The position numbers were made by a program, and so were the translations under genes. Shown here in pieces: positions 16,947 through 26,321 of a DNA stretch of 61,148 nucleotides. The stretch is from Bacilli bacterium. GTDB taxonomy: Bacteria > Bacillota_I > Bacilli_A > ML615J-28 > CAG-698. Under the pieces are notes generated by a model. The model had not been told where the DNA came from, made no database searches, and worked only from the letters and a program-made list of their open reading frames with translations. Where the stretch lies: positions 1 through 61,148 of the forward strand of contig JAEDHQ010000001.1 in NCBI GenBank assembly GCA_016296945.1, read 5' to 3'. How positions within the stretch are numbered: the first letter of the stretch is position 1; each line of letters starts with the position of its first letter.

Positions 16947-16975
16947 ATTATATTACAATGATTTTAGTTTTTCAA
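16947..16975 (-). promoter_or_regulatory. Promoter of the phosphodiester glycosidase gene
   Basis: On the minus strand TTGAAA (16970-16975) and TATAAT (16947-16952) are 17 bases apart, and the preferred ATG at 16927 is 20 bases downstream of the -10 box. The upstream ATG at 16945 would lie inside or before the transcription start, which supports the shorter protein. Confidence 0.8.
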
Positions 16976-17027
16976 ATATATCTTTATTTATTCGACAAAT
17001 TATGATAAAATACCAACAGGTGATTTT

Positions 17028-18185
17028 ATGAGTAAAGTTAGTTTATTAAGAGTTGATAGTTATCAAAACATTGATTTATTAGAAAAAAAGATTAAAGAAG
17101 CAATCTCTTTAATTGGTGATATCGATAAATTAATAAAAAAAGATTCGAAAGTCTTTATTAAATTAAACTGTGTTGGACCTTTTGCAAAAGAAACAGGAAT
17201 TACAACTCATCCTGCTTTTGTAGAAGCGGTTGTAAAAATCATTTTATCAAAAACAAAAAATATTGTCATTGGTGATAATCCTGCCACAAAAGACATTATT
17301 GCTGTTTTAAAGAAAAACGGTGTTTATGAAGTTGTTCAAAAATACAACTTAAAAGTGTTAGATGGTAAAAATGCAGTAAAAATTACTAATCCTAATCCGC
17401 ATATATATAGTGAATTTGAAGTATCAAGAGAATATATTGAAGCTGATACATTAATCAACATTCCAAAATTAAAAACACACACATTAACATACATGACTTG
17501 TGCGGAAAAAAACTTCTTTGGTTTAATCTTTGGTCTTCAAAAAGCTGGTTGGCATGTTAAAGCATCAAACCCATTAGAATTTGGTCAAGCATTAAATGAT
17601 TTATATGGTGCTTTATTAAATTCTTTCCAAGGAAAAACAATTCTTCACTTATGTGATGGAATCCTAGGTCTTGATGGTGATGGCCCATCAACAGGAGGCT
17701 TCCCTGTTATGTGTAATGCCATTTTAGCCTCAACCGATGCAATTAGTCTTGATACAATAGCTTGTCGTTTAGTTAAATTAGATGAAACAAAATGTTTTGT
17801 AACTAATATTGGGGCAGAGCGTGGCTATGGGGATAATTTAAATATCGAACTTTTAGGTGATTCAATAGAAAAATTTGCTGATGTGAAATTTACAGGTCCA
17901 AAATCTACTTTAAGTAGTTTTGGTTTGAGGTTATTAAGAAAAAAATTCTTTAGAAATATGTTACTTGAACATCCTGTAATTAATAAAGATATTTGTTTAC
18001 GATGTGGAGAATGTGCGAAGATTTGCCCACCAAAAACAATGCAAATTAAGCCAAAAGAATTTCCAAAGCTTAAAACAAATCAGTGTATTCGTTGTTGGTG
18101 CTGCGCTGAAGTGTGCCCAGCTAATGCTATTGAAAAGAGTAAACGACCATTGATTGGTAAGATTGTATTCTCAATCAAATTATAA
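17028..18185 (+). CDS. DUF362 domain protein with two [4Fe-4S] clusters
   Basis: A 385-residue protein. Residues 1-300 match DUF362: KVFIKLNCVGPFAKETGITT, TNIPKLKTH-like segment INIPKLKTHTLTYMTCAEKN and HLCDGILGLDGDGPSTGG. The C-terminus (about 322-372) is a bacterial ferredoxin with CLRCGECAKICPPKTM and CIRCWCCAEVCPANAI, eight cysteines for two clusters. DUF362 proteins are common in anaerobes but their reaction is not established; electron transfer to an unknown partner is likely. No signal peptide or membrane helix is visible. The gene is divergent from the phosphodiester glycosidase gene and ends at its own terminator. Confidence 0.92.
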   Translation: MSKVSLLRVDSYQNIDLLEKKIKEAISLIGDIDKLIKKDSKVFIKLNCVGPFAKETGITTHPAFVEAVVKIILSKTKNIVIGDNPATKDIIAVLKKNGVYEVVQKYNLKVLDGKNAVKITNPNPHIYSEFEVSREYIEADTLINIPKLKTHTLTYMTCAEKNFFGLIFGLQKAGWHVKASNPLEFGQALNDLYGALLNSFQGKTILHLCDGILGLDGDGPSTGGFPVMCNAILASTDAISLDTIACRLVKLDETKCFVTNIGAERGYGDNLNIELLGDSIEKFADVKFTGPKSTLSSFGLRLLRKKFFRNMLLEHPVINKDICLRCGECAKICPPKTMQIKPKEFPKLKTNQCIRCWCCAEVCPANAIEKSKRPLIGKIVFSIKL

Positions 18186-18190
18186 AAAAT

Positions 18191-18222
18191 AACACTAGCT
18201 TTACCTTTAGCTAGTGTTTTTA
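18191..18222. terminator. Rho-independent terminator
   Basis: ACACTAGCT and AGCTAGTGT form a perfect 9-base stem with an 8-base loop, followed by TTTTT. It ends the DUF362 gene. Confidence 0.9.
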
Positions 18223-18259
18223 ATTTATTATGTTATTATTTCATTTTATATATCTATGA

Positions 18260-18814
18260 TTACTTAACTTTGATATATACTGGATAATAAACTGGATATG
18301 GTTGATACCAAACATAAGAAATATTTAATTCTTGTTCCTTTGATTTAGTTTGTATTTTCTGATTATTTAATTCTTGTTCCTTAGTGTTGTTTTGTGTTTC
18401 CTTAAGATTTGTTACTTCCTTATTTTCCTGATCAGTTAACTCTTTACTTACTTCAATAACATCAGAATCATGATGCTCTTGATTATTCTTAATACTTTCT
18501 GTTTCATCTTTGGAACCATTGAATGAAAAATCATCTGAAAATTGTTGATTATTTTGCTCATCAAATGACTGCTTTTCATTTTGAAAAATAGGCTCTTCAT
18601 TTCGTGGATAATAATCTTCAATAAATGGTTCCATATCAATTATATCCTGATCCGTTGCTTCATTTATAATCGGAATTTTAATTTTTGTTCCGGGTATTAA
18701 CTTATTCCAATCACGAACGTGTCTATTTGCTTCTTTTAATTCACTTATTGTTAACGAATAAATATTTAATATTTCTTTGGTTGTTTCTTGATTTCTCACA
18801 ATATGAAATTTCAT
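18260..18814 (-). CDS. LysM domain protein with low-complexity linker and Tyr-Pro tail
   Basis: A 184-residue protein. Residues 1-50 form a LysM module (MKFHIVRNQETTKEILNIYS, then SELKEANRH and LIPGTKIKIP), which normally binds N-acetylglucosamine polymers such as peptidoglycan. After an acidic stretch (IDMEPFIEDYYPRNEE) comes a long Gln/Asn/Glu/Lys linker with the near-repeat KEQELN, and then the tail VWYQPYPVYYPVYIKVK. No signal peptide precedes the LysM module. That combination, LysM at the very N-terminus plus a Tyr-Pro tail, resembles SafA/YhcN-like spore or envelope assembly proteins, but I cannot prove that role. The start is the ATG at 18814, after AGGTG; the frame is open from a GTG at 18823. 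Confidence 0.82.
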   Translation of the reverse strand: MKFHIVRNQETTKEILNIYSLTISELKEANRHVRDWNKLIPGTKIKIPIINEATDQDIIDMEPFIEDYYPRNEEPIFQNEKQSFDEQNNQQFSDDFSFNGSKDETESIKNNQEHHDSDVIEVSKELTDQENKEVTNLKETQNNTKEQELNNQKIQTKSKEQELNISYVWYQPYPVYYPVYIKVK

Positions 18815-18882
18815 CATTATCACCTATTAATTTATATTATGCTTAATGACAAAATATCACAAAAAAATCATAATTTTTTTGA

Positions 18883-19359
18883 TTAGTTCGGGTAGATAAA
18901 CTGTTCTTCTTTAGGATCGTTTAAAAATTCATTTAAATACTTTGAGGCAAATTTTTTAGCTCCACTTAATGACAAATCTTTATAGTTTCCACAATCTCTA
19001 GCACTTGCTCCTGGAATTAATCCTTGATAATTTACAATAAACTCATTCATTTCTTTAACGATAGGATAGATATCTTTAGAGCTTTTTTCTCCGCTTACTA
19101 TTAAATAAAACCCAGTTCTACAACCCATTGGCCCAAAATAAATAATCTCATTTTGGATTTTATGATTACGAAGGAATGTTGCCCCTAGATGCTCAATCGC
19201 ATGCAGTGAGGCTGTATCCATAACTTCATCAATATTTGGTCTGGTATAACGTAAATCAAATGTTGTCACTGGATTATTATTAACATAATCTATTCTTGAG
19301 ACATATAAACCAACTAATAAATCTATATGATTCACTTTAAAACTAGTAATCTTTTCCAT
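18883..19359 (-). CDS. luxS: S-ribosylhomocysteine lyase
   Basis: A 158-residue LuxS, the normal length. It cleaves S-ribosylhomocysteine to homocysteine and DPD, the precursor of autoinducer-2, within the activated methyl cycle. The metal ligands are His53 and His57 in LHAIEHLGATFLRN and Cys123 in ARDCGNYKDLSL; Glu56 and Cys80 (GPMGCRTGFY) are the catalytic acid/base residues. All key residues are present, so the enzyme should be active. GAGGTGG precedes the start. It is a single gene here, without the usual mtnN partner, and is divergent from the aspartate kinase gene. Confidence 0.97.
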   Translation of the reverse strand: MEKITSFKVNHIDLLVGLYVSRIDYVNNNPVTTFDLRYTRPNIDEVMDTASLHAIEHLGATFLRNHKIQNEIIYFGPMGCRTGFYLIVSGEKSSKDIYPIVKEMNEFIVNYQGLIPGASARDCGNYKDLSLSGAKKFASKYLNEFLNDPKEEQFIYPN

Positions 19360-19448
19360 AATCCACCTCTTTAATTATTATTAATTTGCCTTTATTATAT
19401 CAATTTAGGTAAAAAAAATATATTATTTTTGAAAAATAAATATTTTTG

Positions 19449-19477
19449 TTGTTTTAATTATGTGATAATGGTATAAT
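19449..19477 (+). promoter_or_regulatory. Promoter of the aspartate kinase gene
   Basis: TTGTTT (19449-19454), a 17-base spacer and TATAAT (19472-19477) preceded by TGG, which gives an extended -10 (TGnTATAAT). The start codon follows 28 bases downstream. Confidence 0.75.
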
Positions 19478-19504
19478 TTTTACATTAGAGAATGGAGTGA
19501 TTAG

Positions 19505-20821
19505 ATGTTAGTAGTTGCAAAATTTGGTGGTTCTTCTGTTGCCAATTCCACACAATTTAAGAAAGTTAAAGAGATTGTTTTATCTAATGATTTAGAAAAC
19601 TATCGTAATGCAGTAGTTGTTTCTGCTTTAGGAAAAAAGGAAAAAGGTGATAGTAAAATAACCGATTTACTATATTTATTACACGCTCATTTAAAATATA
19701 ATGTTCCTTATGATAATATCTATGAAATGATTAAAACTCGTTTTAATAAAGTAAAGGAAGATTTAGAACTAAATATTGATTTAGAAAAAGAATTTGCGGA
19801 ATTAGAAAAATCTTTATCAAAAGATATTAAGGAAGATTACCTAGTTAGCCGTGGGGAATATATTACATCAAAAATGATGGCTGAATACTTAGGCTATGGT
19901 TTTGTTGATGCAGCTGATGTCATAAAATTTAACTATGATGGAACTATTAACTACGAATTAACATACGATTTAATTGAAAAATCTTATATTGAACAAGGTA
20001 AAATTGTAATTCCTGGTTTTTACGGAGCTTACCCTAATGGAACAATCAAAACTTTTTCGCGCGGTGGTTCTGATATAACAGGTGCAATTGTTGCGGCGGC
20101 GTTAAAAGCATCATTTTATGAAAATTGGACAGATGTTTCTGGAATTCTAATGACTGATCCTAAAATCATAAAAGACGCTAAAACAATTAAAGAAATTACT
20201 TATGCCGAATTAAGAGAATTATCATATATGGGAGCAAGTGTTTTACATGAACATACAGTCTTTCCTGTTCAAAGAGCACATATTCCTATTAAAATCTTAA
20301 ATACAAATCGTCCTTTAGATTTAGGGACAATAATTACTGAAGATTGCAATGATTTTAGTCAAATCATTACTGGAATTGCTGGTAAAAAATTATTCACTTC
20401 GTTTACAATCACAAAGAAACAAGAAGTTAATAAATTACTTGTCATCAAATCTGCTTTAGATGTTTTTTCTAGATTTAATATAAATGTGGAGCATATACCA
20501 AGTAGTATTGATAGTTTCTCTGTTGTTGTTCCCTCTTCTGATGTTGCTAATAATTTATATGATGTTGTTACTGCCTTAAAGAATAATCCTGATATCCAAG
20601 AAGTACATATTGATGATGATATTGCCTTAATTGCTGTTGTTGGCCGAAATATGGTTGATAAACCTGGTATATCTGGAAGAATCTTTGGTATTGTTGGTAA
20701 TAATAATATTAATATTAAAATGATAGCTCAAGGTTCTCATGAATTAAATATTATTGTCGGCGTTTCTAACAAGGATTTTGAAAAAACGATAAAAGTAATC
20801 TATGATAATTTGATTAAATAA
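19505..20821 (+). CDS. Aspartate kinase
   Basis: A 438-residue enzyme that phosphorylates L-aspartate in the first step toward lysine, diaminopimelate, threonine and methionine. The N-terminal KFGGSSVANS (residues 5-14) and the later FSRGGSDITGAIVAAAL are the nucleotide and substrate loops; DVSGILMTDP and ELRELSYMGASVLHEHTVFP complete the kinase domain. The C-terminal 140 residues hold two ACT domains (VIKSALDVFSRFNINVEHI and AVVGRNMVDKPGISGRIFGI), implying feedback control by an amino acid. It is monocistronic, with its own promoter and terminator. Since wall synthesis genes occur in the window, a role in diaminopimelate or lysine supply is plausible, but which isoform it is cannot be told. 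Confidence 0.95.
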   Translation: MLVVAKFGGSSVANSTQFKKVKEIVLSNDLENYRNAVVVSALGKKEKGDSKITDLLYLLHAHLKYNVPYDNIYEMIKTRFNKVKEDLELNIDLEKEFAELEKSLSKDIKEDYLVSRGEYITSKMMAEYLGYGFVDAADVIKFNYDGTINYELTYDLIEKSYIEQGKIVIPGFYGAYPNGTIKTFSRGGSDITGAIVAAALKASFYENWTDVSGILMTDPKIIKDAKTIKEITYAELRELSYMGASVLHEHTVFPVQRAHIPIKILNTNRPLDLGTIITEDCNDFSQIITGIAGKKLFTSFTITKKQEVNKLLVIKSALDVFSRFNINVEHIPSSIDSFSVVVPSSDVANNLYDVVTALKNNPDIQEVHIDDDIALIAVVGRNMVDKPGISGRIFGIVGNNNINIKMIAQGSHELNIIVGVSNKDFEKTIKVIYDNLIK

Positions 20822-20825
20822 AATA

Positions 20826-20860
20826 AACCGCTTAAGATTAAGTTCTTAAACGGTTTTTTA
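20826..20860 (+). terminator. Rho-independent terminator after aspartate kinase
   Basis: AACCGCTTAAG pairs with CTTAAACGGTT, with one mismatch, and is followed by a short T run. Confidence 0.8.
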
Positions 20861-20896
20861 TATATCTTACTATTTATAATCTTTATATTCTCTTAT

Positions 20897-22225
20897 TTAA
20901 TAATCGTATTTCTTTCTTTTAATAGTAAGAAATGTGATTGCAAGGCTTGCTGCTACTGCTTCCGCAACTACTATTGAATACCAAATTCCATTTACTTTAA
21001 AAATTAAAGGTAAGATTATTACAGCTCCTATTTGAATAACTAAAGTTCGTAAAAAGGATATGATTGCGGAAGTAATGCCATCATTTAAAGCTGTGAAAAA
21101 TCCTGATGAAAAGATTGCAATTCCTGAAAAAATAAAACACAACGATGATATCTGTAAGGCTTTCTTAGTAATTTCTAAGAGTTCTAAATTATATCCAACG
21201 AATATTTTGCTTAAAGGAGCTGCAAGACTTTCTGCTAAAATAGCCATAACTATTGAAGTAAAAAGTACTAGTTTTATGCTCATTTTGAAAATTTTTTTTA
21301 ACTCAATAGTGTTTTGTGCTCCGAAATTATAGCCAATAATTGGTGAAACACCACTAGTATAACCTATAAATATTGCTACAAAGATAAAAGACACATACAT
21401 ATATGTTCCATAAGCTGCCACACCATAGTTTCCTATATATTTCATTAATTGATAATTGTAAAGCATTCCGACAAGAGACATTGAGATATTAGAAATAAAT
21501 TCTGAACTACCATTTACACATGTTTTGCCAATATCTTTTAAGTAAATTTTTGTTTTTCCAAGTTTAATATTATTTTTACGATTAAATATAAAGTATAATA
21601 AAGGTATTATTCCTCCTAATACTTGTGAAAAACCTGTTGCACAAGCGGCACCAACGATTCCCCACTTAAATATCGCAATAAAGAATAAATCTAAAATAAT
21701 ATTCGTAATTCCCGATATTAATGTTATTATTAATCCAACATGCGGCTTTTCCGCAGTAATTAAAAAACTTTGAAATGTAAATTGTAGTAATAAAAATGGT
21801 AACGTAAACATTAAGATTTGTCCATATATTACACAAGGATTAACCATATCTTGATCTGCCCCTAACAGAATTGCAATCCTTTCCATATTAAAAAAGCCAA
21901 TTATAGCTAATATGATTCCTAACCCAATTATCATATATACCAATAATGAAAAAACTTCATTTGCTTTTCGATAATCTTTTTCTCCTAATGTTTTCGAAAC
22001 CAAAGCGCTTCCTCCAGTTCCTACTAAAAATCCAAAAGACCCAAGAATAGAAATAAATGGAAAGATAAAATTCACCGAAGCGAATTCTATTTCACCAACA
22101 AAGTTGGAAATAAAGAATCCATCAACTACTCCATAAATTGAAATAAAAACCATCATTATTATTGATGGAATCGTAAATCTTATTAATTTATTTATTGTGA
22201 AGCTATCTGATAATTTAATATCCAT
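20897..22225 (-). CDS. MATE family efflux transporter
   Basis: A 442-residue polytopic protein with about 12 helices, starting MDIKLSDSFTINKLIRFTIP. MATE features include IPSIIMMVFISIYGVVDGFF, FGFLVGTGGSALVSKTLGE, and YTSGVSPIIGYNFGAQNT at the beginning of the second half. It resembles the MepA/DinF branch often found in gut Firmicutes. It shares little obvious sequence with the MATE protein at 6868-8247, so the two are not recent duplicates. Substrate unknown. It stands alone between two terminators. Confidence 0.92.
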   Translation of the reverse strand: MDIKLSDSFTINKLIRFTIPSIIMMVFISIYGVVDGFFISNFVGEIEFASVNFIFPFISILGSFGFLVGTGGSALVSKTLGEKDYRKANEVFSLLVYMIIGLGIILAIIGFFNMERIAILLGADQDMVNPCVIYGQILMFTLPFLLLQFTFQSFLITAEKPHVGLIITLISGITNIILDLFFIAIFKWGIVGAACATGFSQVLGGIIPLLYFIFNRKNNIKLGKTKIYLKDIGKTCVNGSSEFISNISMSLVGMLYNYQLMKYIGNYGVAAYGTYMYVSFIFVAIFIGYTSGVSPIIGYNFGAQNTIELKKIFKMSIKLVLFTSIVMAILAESLAAPLSKIFVGYNLELLEITKKALQISSLCFIFSGIAIFSSGFFTALNDGITSAIISFLRTLVIQIGAVIILPLIFKVNGIWYSIVVAEAVAASLAITFLTIKRKKYDY

Positions 22226-22260
22226 TTCATATCTCCTTGATTAAATATTTTTGATAAAAA

Positions 22261-22296
22261 ATTAGGCAAAGTCAACATTTGCCTAATCTTTTTTTC
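22261..22296. terminator. Bidirectional terminator
   Basis: ATTAGGCAAA (22261-22270) and TTTGCCTAAT (22278-22287) form a 10-base stem, flanked by T on both strands' 3' sides. On the minus strand it lies downstream of the ABC exporter operon. Confidence 0.85.
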
Positions 22297-22375
22297 TAAA
22301 TATAACCTTTATTGACCATAATATGATTATACCATAACAAATAACAGATTGCAATTATTCAAAATTTTCATTATT

Positions 22376-24166
22376 CTACTCAAATTGTGAATGATATAAA
22401 GAATAATAAAATCCTTCTTTATCTAGTAATTCTTGATGCGTTCCTGTCTCTAAGATCTTTCCATCTTTCATTACTAGGATTTTATCAGCATTTTTAATTG
22501 TTGATAAACGATGAGCAATAATAAAGCAAGTTTTATTATTTGATAATTCTTTCATTGCTTCTTGTATCAAGATTTCACTTCTTGTATCAACATTAGATGT
22601 CGCTTCATCTAATATTAGCATATCACAGTCCAATAACATTGCTCTAGCGATTGTTAATAATTGTTTTTGCCCTTTGGAGATATTTACTCCTCCTTCAGAT
22701 AGCACTGTATTATAACCTTGTGGCAAACGGTTAATAAAACCATCAACTCTAGCTAGTTTACAGACTCTTTTTACATCTTCTAATGTGACATTTTTAGCTC
22801 CATAAGCAATATTGTTATAGACAGTATCTTCAAAAAGCCATGTGTCTTGTAATACCATTGAATAGCTTTGTCTTAAACTTTTGCGTTTAATATTAATAAT
22901 ATTTGTATCATTTAAACTGATACTTCCAGAATCTAAATCATAAAAGCGCATTAATAGATTGACGATTGTTGTCTTCCCACAACCGGTTGGTCCCACTAAT
23001 GCCACAATTTCTCCTTTTTTAGCTTCAAATGAGATTCCTTTAATAATCTTTCTTTTTGTATTATAACCAAATTCCACATTATCCAATTTCACATCACCAA
23101 CATCTTGATATTTTTCTTGAATATTAATCGCATTTTTACTATCTGCTGGTTCTTTTTTCGCATCTATTAGATTAAATACACGTTCAGCAGCAGCCATTGC
23201 TGATTGCAATTCAATAAATATATTTGCTGTTTCATTTATTGGTCCGGAGAATTTCTTGGAATAAAGAATAAATGATTGAATATCTCCTAAAGAAAGTCCG
23301 TAATAGAAATTCAATAAGACGCCAAATAAGCAAATTAATGAAAACGACAAGTTGTTTACAAAGTTTACACCTGGTCCTGTAATTCCCCCATGAATTTCTG
23401 CTTCCATACTTGCTTTGGTTGCATTTCTATTAACTTCATCAAATCGATTGATAATATCATTTTTACGACTATAGGCATGAATTGTTGGCAAGCTAGAGAA
23501 TGCTTCTTCCACATTCGCATTAAGTTCCCCGAGCTTTTGACTTCGATTTCTAAACATTGGCCGAGTTTTTTTAACCATAAAGCGTGTAAATAATAAAGCA
23601 ATTGGTATTGTAATCACAAATACTAAGACTAAAACAGGTGAAATAATAATCATCATTATAAGAGATGTAATTACTGTTACAACACTTGTACAAATATTAA
23701 TCAAATCAGTTGATAAAGAAACATTGACAGTATCAATATCATAACTAATTTTACTAATAATATCACCAATCTTATTAGTATCAAAATAAGATATTGGTAG
23801 TTTCATTAATGAATCGAAGGAATCTCTTCGCATTTTTAACACTATCTTTTTACTTGTATTAACCATAACGATGGAAATTAGATAAGATAAAGATGAAGAA
23901 ACAATATAAAATAGTATCATTAATGCACCAAAAAAATAAACATTTTTAAAGTTTACATTATTAACTCCGACTATTTGGTCGATACAATAGCCTGTTAATA
24001 ATGGTCCTACTAACGCTAGTAAATTAGAAACTACTGTTAAGATTATTGCAAGAATAAAAACCCATTTATAAAACATTAAATAGTCCCATAATCTTTTTAT
24101 AGTATACAATCTGTTTTGAGGTTTACCATTATTACCAGTTACCCCTCTTTTTTGACTAAGATTCAT
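22376..24166 (-). CDS. Heterodimeric ABC exporter, subunit with degenerate signature motif
   Basis: A 596-residue fusion of a six-helix membrane domain (residues about 30-330) and an ATPase domain. Walker A is GPTGCGKTT, Walker B is MLILDEATSNVD with the catalytic Glu, and the switch His is in CFIIAHRLSTI. The signature is ISKGQKQLL rather than LSGGQ. The partner gene just upstream has the reciprocal defects, so the pair should form one canonical and one degenerate ATP site, as in TM287/288 or BmrCD. Such exporters transport drugs, lipids or peptides; the substrate here is unknown. Its ATG overlaps the partner's stop as TAATG, with GGAGGTG upstream. Confidence 0.95.
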   Translation of the reverse strand: MNLSQKRGVTGNNGKPQNRLYTIKRLWDYLMFYKWVFILAIILTVVSNLLALVGPLLTGYCIDQIVGVNNVNFKNVYFFGALMILFYIVSSSLSYLISIVMVNTSKKIVLKMRRDSFDSLMKLPISYFDTNKIGDIISKISYDIDTVNVSLSTDLINICTSVVTVITSLIMMIIISPVLVLVFVITIPIALLFTRFMVKKTRPMFRNRSQKLGELNANVEEAFSSLPTIHAYSRKNDIINRFDEVNRNATKASMEAEIHGGITGPGVNFVNNLSFSLICLFGVLLNFYYGLSLGDIQSFILYSKKFSGPINETANIFIELQSAMAAAERVFNLIDAKKEPADSKNAINIQEKYQDVGDVKLDNVEFGYNTKRKIIKGISFEAKKGEIVALVGPTGCGKTTIVNLLMRFYDLDSGSISLNDTNIINIKRKSLRQSYSMVLQDTWLFEDTVYNNIAYGAKNVTLEDVKRVCKLARVDGFINRLPQGYNTVLSEGGVNISKGQKQLLTIARAMLLDCDMLILDEATSNVDTRSEILIQEAMKELSNNKTCFIIAHRLSTIKNADKILVMKDGKILETGTHQELLDKEGFYYSLYHSQFE

Positions 24167-25896
24167 TAATGTTCACCTCCTTTATTAGAGGTTTCATCCA
24201 CTTGTAAAGAATAAATATTATGATATACTTCACAATTGTCTAATAATTCTTGATGCTTACCAAAACCTACTACTTTTCCTTCATCAATTACTAAAATCCA
24301 ATCACAATTCATTAAGGAAGTAACGCGACTTGAAACTAAAAAAGTAACCGAATTAGGAAAGACGCTGGCAATATTCTTTCTGATAGTAGCATCTGTTTTA
24401 TAATCTAAGGCACTGGATGCGTCATCTAAAATGAAGATATCTGGTTTAGCATACAAAGCACGTGATAATAAAATCCGTTGTTTTTGACCACCACTTAAAT
24501 TTGTTCCTCGTGATGATAACATACTTTGATAACCTTGAGGCATTTTTTCAATAAACTCACTTGCACATGCTAATGTAGCACATTCTTTTATTCTTTCTAG
24601 ATCGACTTCTTTTCCAAATGCGATATTTTCTATAACTGTATCAGACATTATTGTATCATTTTGTAAAACAACACCAATTCGATTTCGATATTCCTCAATG
24701 TCTAAACTCTTAATATTTCTACCTTCAATAAGTATTTCACCACTATCAACGTCATAAAAACGCAACAATAAGCGAATAATTGTACTTTTACCAGCACCTG
24801 TTGGTCCAATAATCCCGATTCTTTCACCTTTTTTCAACTTAAAATTAATATCTTTTAAAAACATTGAATTATCTTCTTTTTTTAGATAAGAAAATCCTAC
24901 ATTATTAAACTCAATAAAATACTTTGTATCATTATTATCAATATTTTCATCTCTTAAAAGTTCTTTCGGTAAATGTAAAATCATTTTAATTCTTCTTGCC
25001 GATGCCACTGCTTTCGAATGAGTAATAAAAATTCGTCCTAAAGTAACCATTGCATTAAGAATGATTGTGAAATAAGAAGTAAATGCAATAATGGTTCCTA
25101 CTTTTATTTCACCATTATTAACTCGATATGCTCCAAAAAAGATGACAATTACTAAACCTATATTTAATATTGCGTTAATTAAAGGATTAGTTAAGGCCAT
25201 ATTAATTCCGGCTTTCTTTTCCCGTTCATATAATGTTTCTGTTACAATATTAAATCTTTTTTGTTCATATTCTTCTTTTGATAAGGCCTTTATTACTCTA
25301 ATTCCAGTAATGTTTTCTCTGATTACTCTTACCATATCATCGTTAGAAGTTTGCACATCACTATAAATCTTTATTCCTCGTTTTGAAACAATCACAATTA
25401 CTACTACTATTACAGGTAATGTTGCTAATAATACTAATGTTAATGGGGCATCAAGCGTAAATGTAATAAAAATCCCTCCTATTAAAAGAATCGGAGCGCG
25501 TGTTCCAATTCGTTGAATCATAGTTAACATTTGATGCACATAATAAGTATCATTAGTCATCCTTGAAATCAGTGTGGGAATCGTTAATTTATCGACTTGA
25601 GATAATGATAAATCATTTATTTTTTTAAACAAATCATGTCTTAATGTTGTTGTAACTAAACGGGATACAATTGCGGCCATAGTATTAGCAATAATGTTTC
25701 CAAATAAGCCAACAAAAGCACATAAAATCATTACTAAACCTAACATTACCATTGTCTTTGGATCATCAACATCATTGATAATATACGCTAATATCCAAGG
25801 CATAATTAAGTCAACAATTGTCCCTATAATTTTAATTATCATTCCTATTGTTATTCTTAATGTATAAGGCTTGACATATTTTAAAACTTCATCCAT
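24166..25896 (-). CDS. Heterodimeric ABC exporter, subunit with degenerate catalytic site
   Basis: A 576-residue membrane-ATPase fusion, first gene of the exporter operon. Walker A is GPTGAGKST and the signature is intact (LSGGQKQR). Walker B reads IFILDDASSALD, with Asp in place of the catalytic Glu, and the switch region is FLVSSRVTSL, with Ser in place of His. Thus its own Walker A/B site cannot hydrolyse efficiently, whereas its intact signature completes the catalytic site of the partner. Six hydrophobic segments cover residues 15-300. The leader upstream is the long non-coding stretch at 25897-26289. Confidence 0.95.
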   Translation of the reverse strand: MDEVLKYVKPYTLRITIGMIIKIIGTIVDLIMPWILAYIINDVDDPKTMVMLGLVMILCAFVGLFGNIIANTMAAIVSRLVTTTLRHDLFKKINDLSLSQVDKLTIPTLISRMTNDTYYVHQMLTMIQRIGTRAPILLIGGIFITFTLDAPLTLVLLATLPVIVVVIVIVSKRGIKIYSDVQTSNDDMVRVIRENITGIRVIKALSKEEYEQKRFNIVTETLYEREKKAGINMALTNPLINAILNIGLVIVIFFGAYRVNNGEIKVGTIIAFTSYFTIILNAMVTLGRIFITHSKAVASARRIKMILHLPKELLRDENIDNNDTKYFIEFNNVGFSYLKKEDNSMFLKDINFKLKKGERIGIIGPTGAGKSTIIRLLLRFYDVDSGEILIEGRNIKSLDIEEYRNRIGVVLQNDTIMSDTVIENIAFGKEVDLERIKECATLACASEFIEKMPQGYQSMLSSRGTNLSGGQKQRILLSRALYAKPDIFILDDASSALDYKTDATIRKNIASVFPNSVTFLVSSRVTSLMNCDWILVIDEGKVVGFGKHQELLDNCEVYHNIYSLQVDETSNKGGEH

Positions 25897-26289
25897 TTTA
25901 TACCTTCTTTTTTCACAAAAAAATCTCTTAAAAAAACAAATATATGCCTAAGCCTGAAATTTCAGTTTTTTTGTTTTTGTTTTCGGAACCAATTAAGAAT
26001 TCGAAAAACAAACATAAATTGATTCTAAGGCATTTTTTGAAACAATTTTAAGGTGTTTTTTACTTCTTTAACTTCCTTCTGTTTTTTTAAAGACCTTTTT
26101 CTTATTTTATTATTTATTTGATTATTCAATTTTGAAAATTATTTTTTTATGATTTTTCTTAGATAATTATTGCAAATTCGCTATATCCTTTTTTTAATTA
26201 TTTTTTATATAATTTCTTGATGTGTTTTTTTAATTTTTTATTCTAAAAAAAGCTTAATTTCTTTACTTCTGTTTTCTTAAAAACAAGCA
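25897..26289. other. Long T/A-rich intergenic region without a gene
   Basis: About 390 bases upstream of the ABC exporter genes contain no credible ORF on either strand. The plus strand is strongly T-rich. A perfect 12-base palindrome, CTGAAATTTCAG, lies near 25954-25965, and AGGCA/TGCCT words flank a 90-base segment (25946 and 26029), so a leader structure for the exporter transcript is possible. I recognise no known riboswitch or T-box motif. Confidence 0.5.
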
Positions 26290-26320
26290 AAAAGAAAAGG
26301 TTAAAAATTATCCTTTTCTC
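26290..26320 (-). terminator. Rho-independent terminator of the cyclophilin-PHP-DUF4838 operon
   Basis: On the minus strand GAAAAGG and CCTTTTC pair around an A/T loop and are followed by TTTTT, directly after the stop at 26322. Confidence 0.85.
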
Positions 26321-26321
26321 T

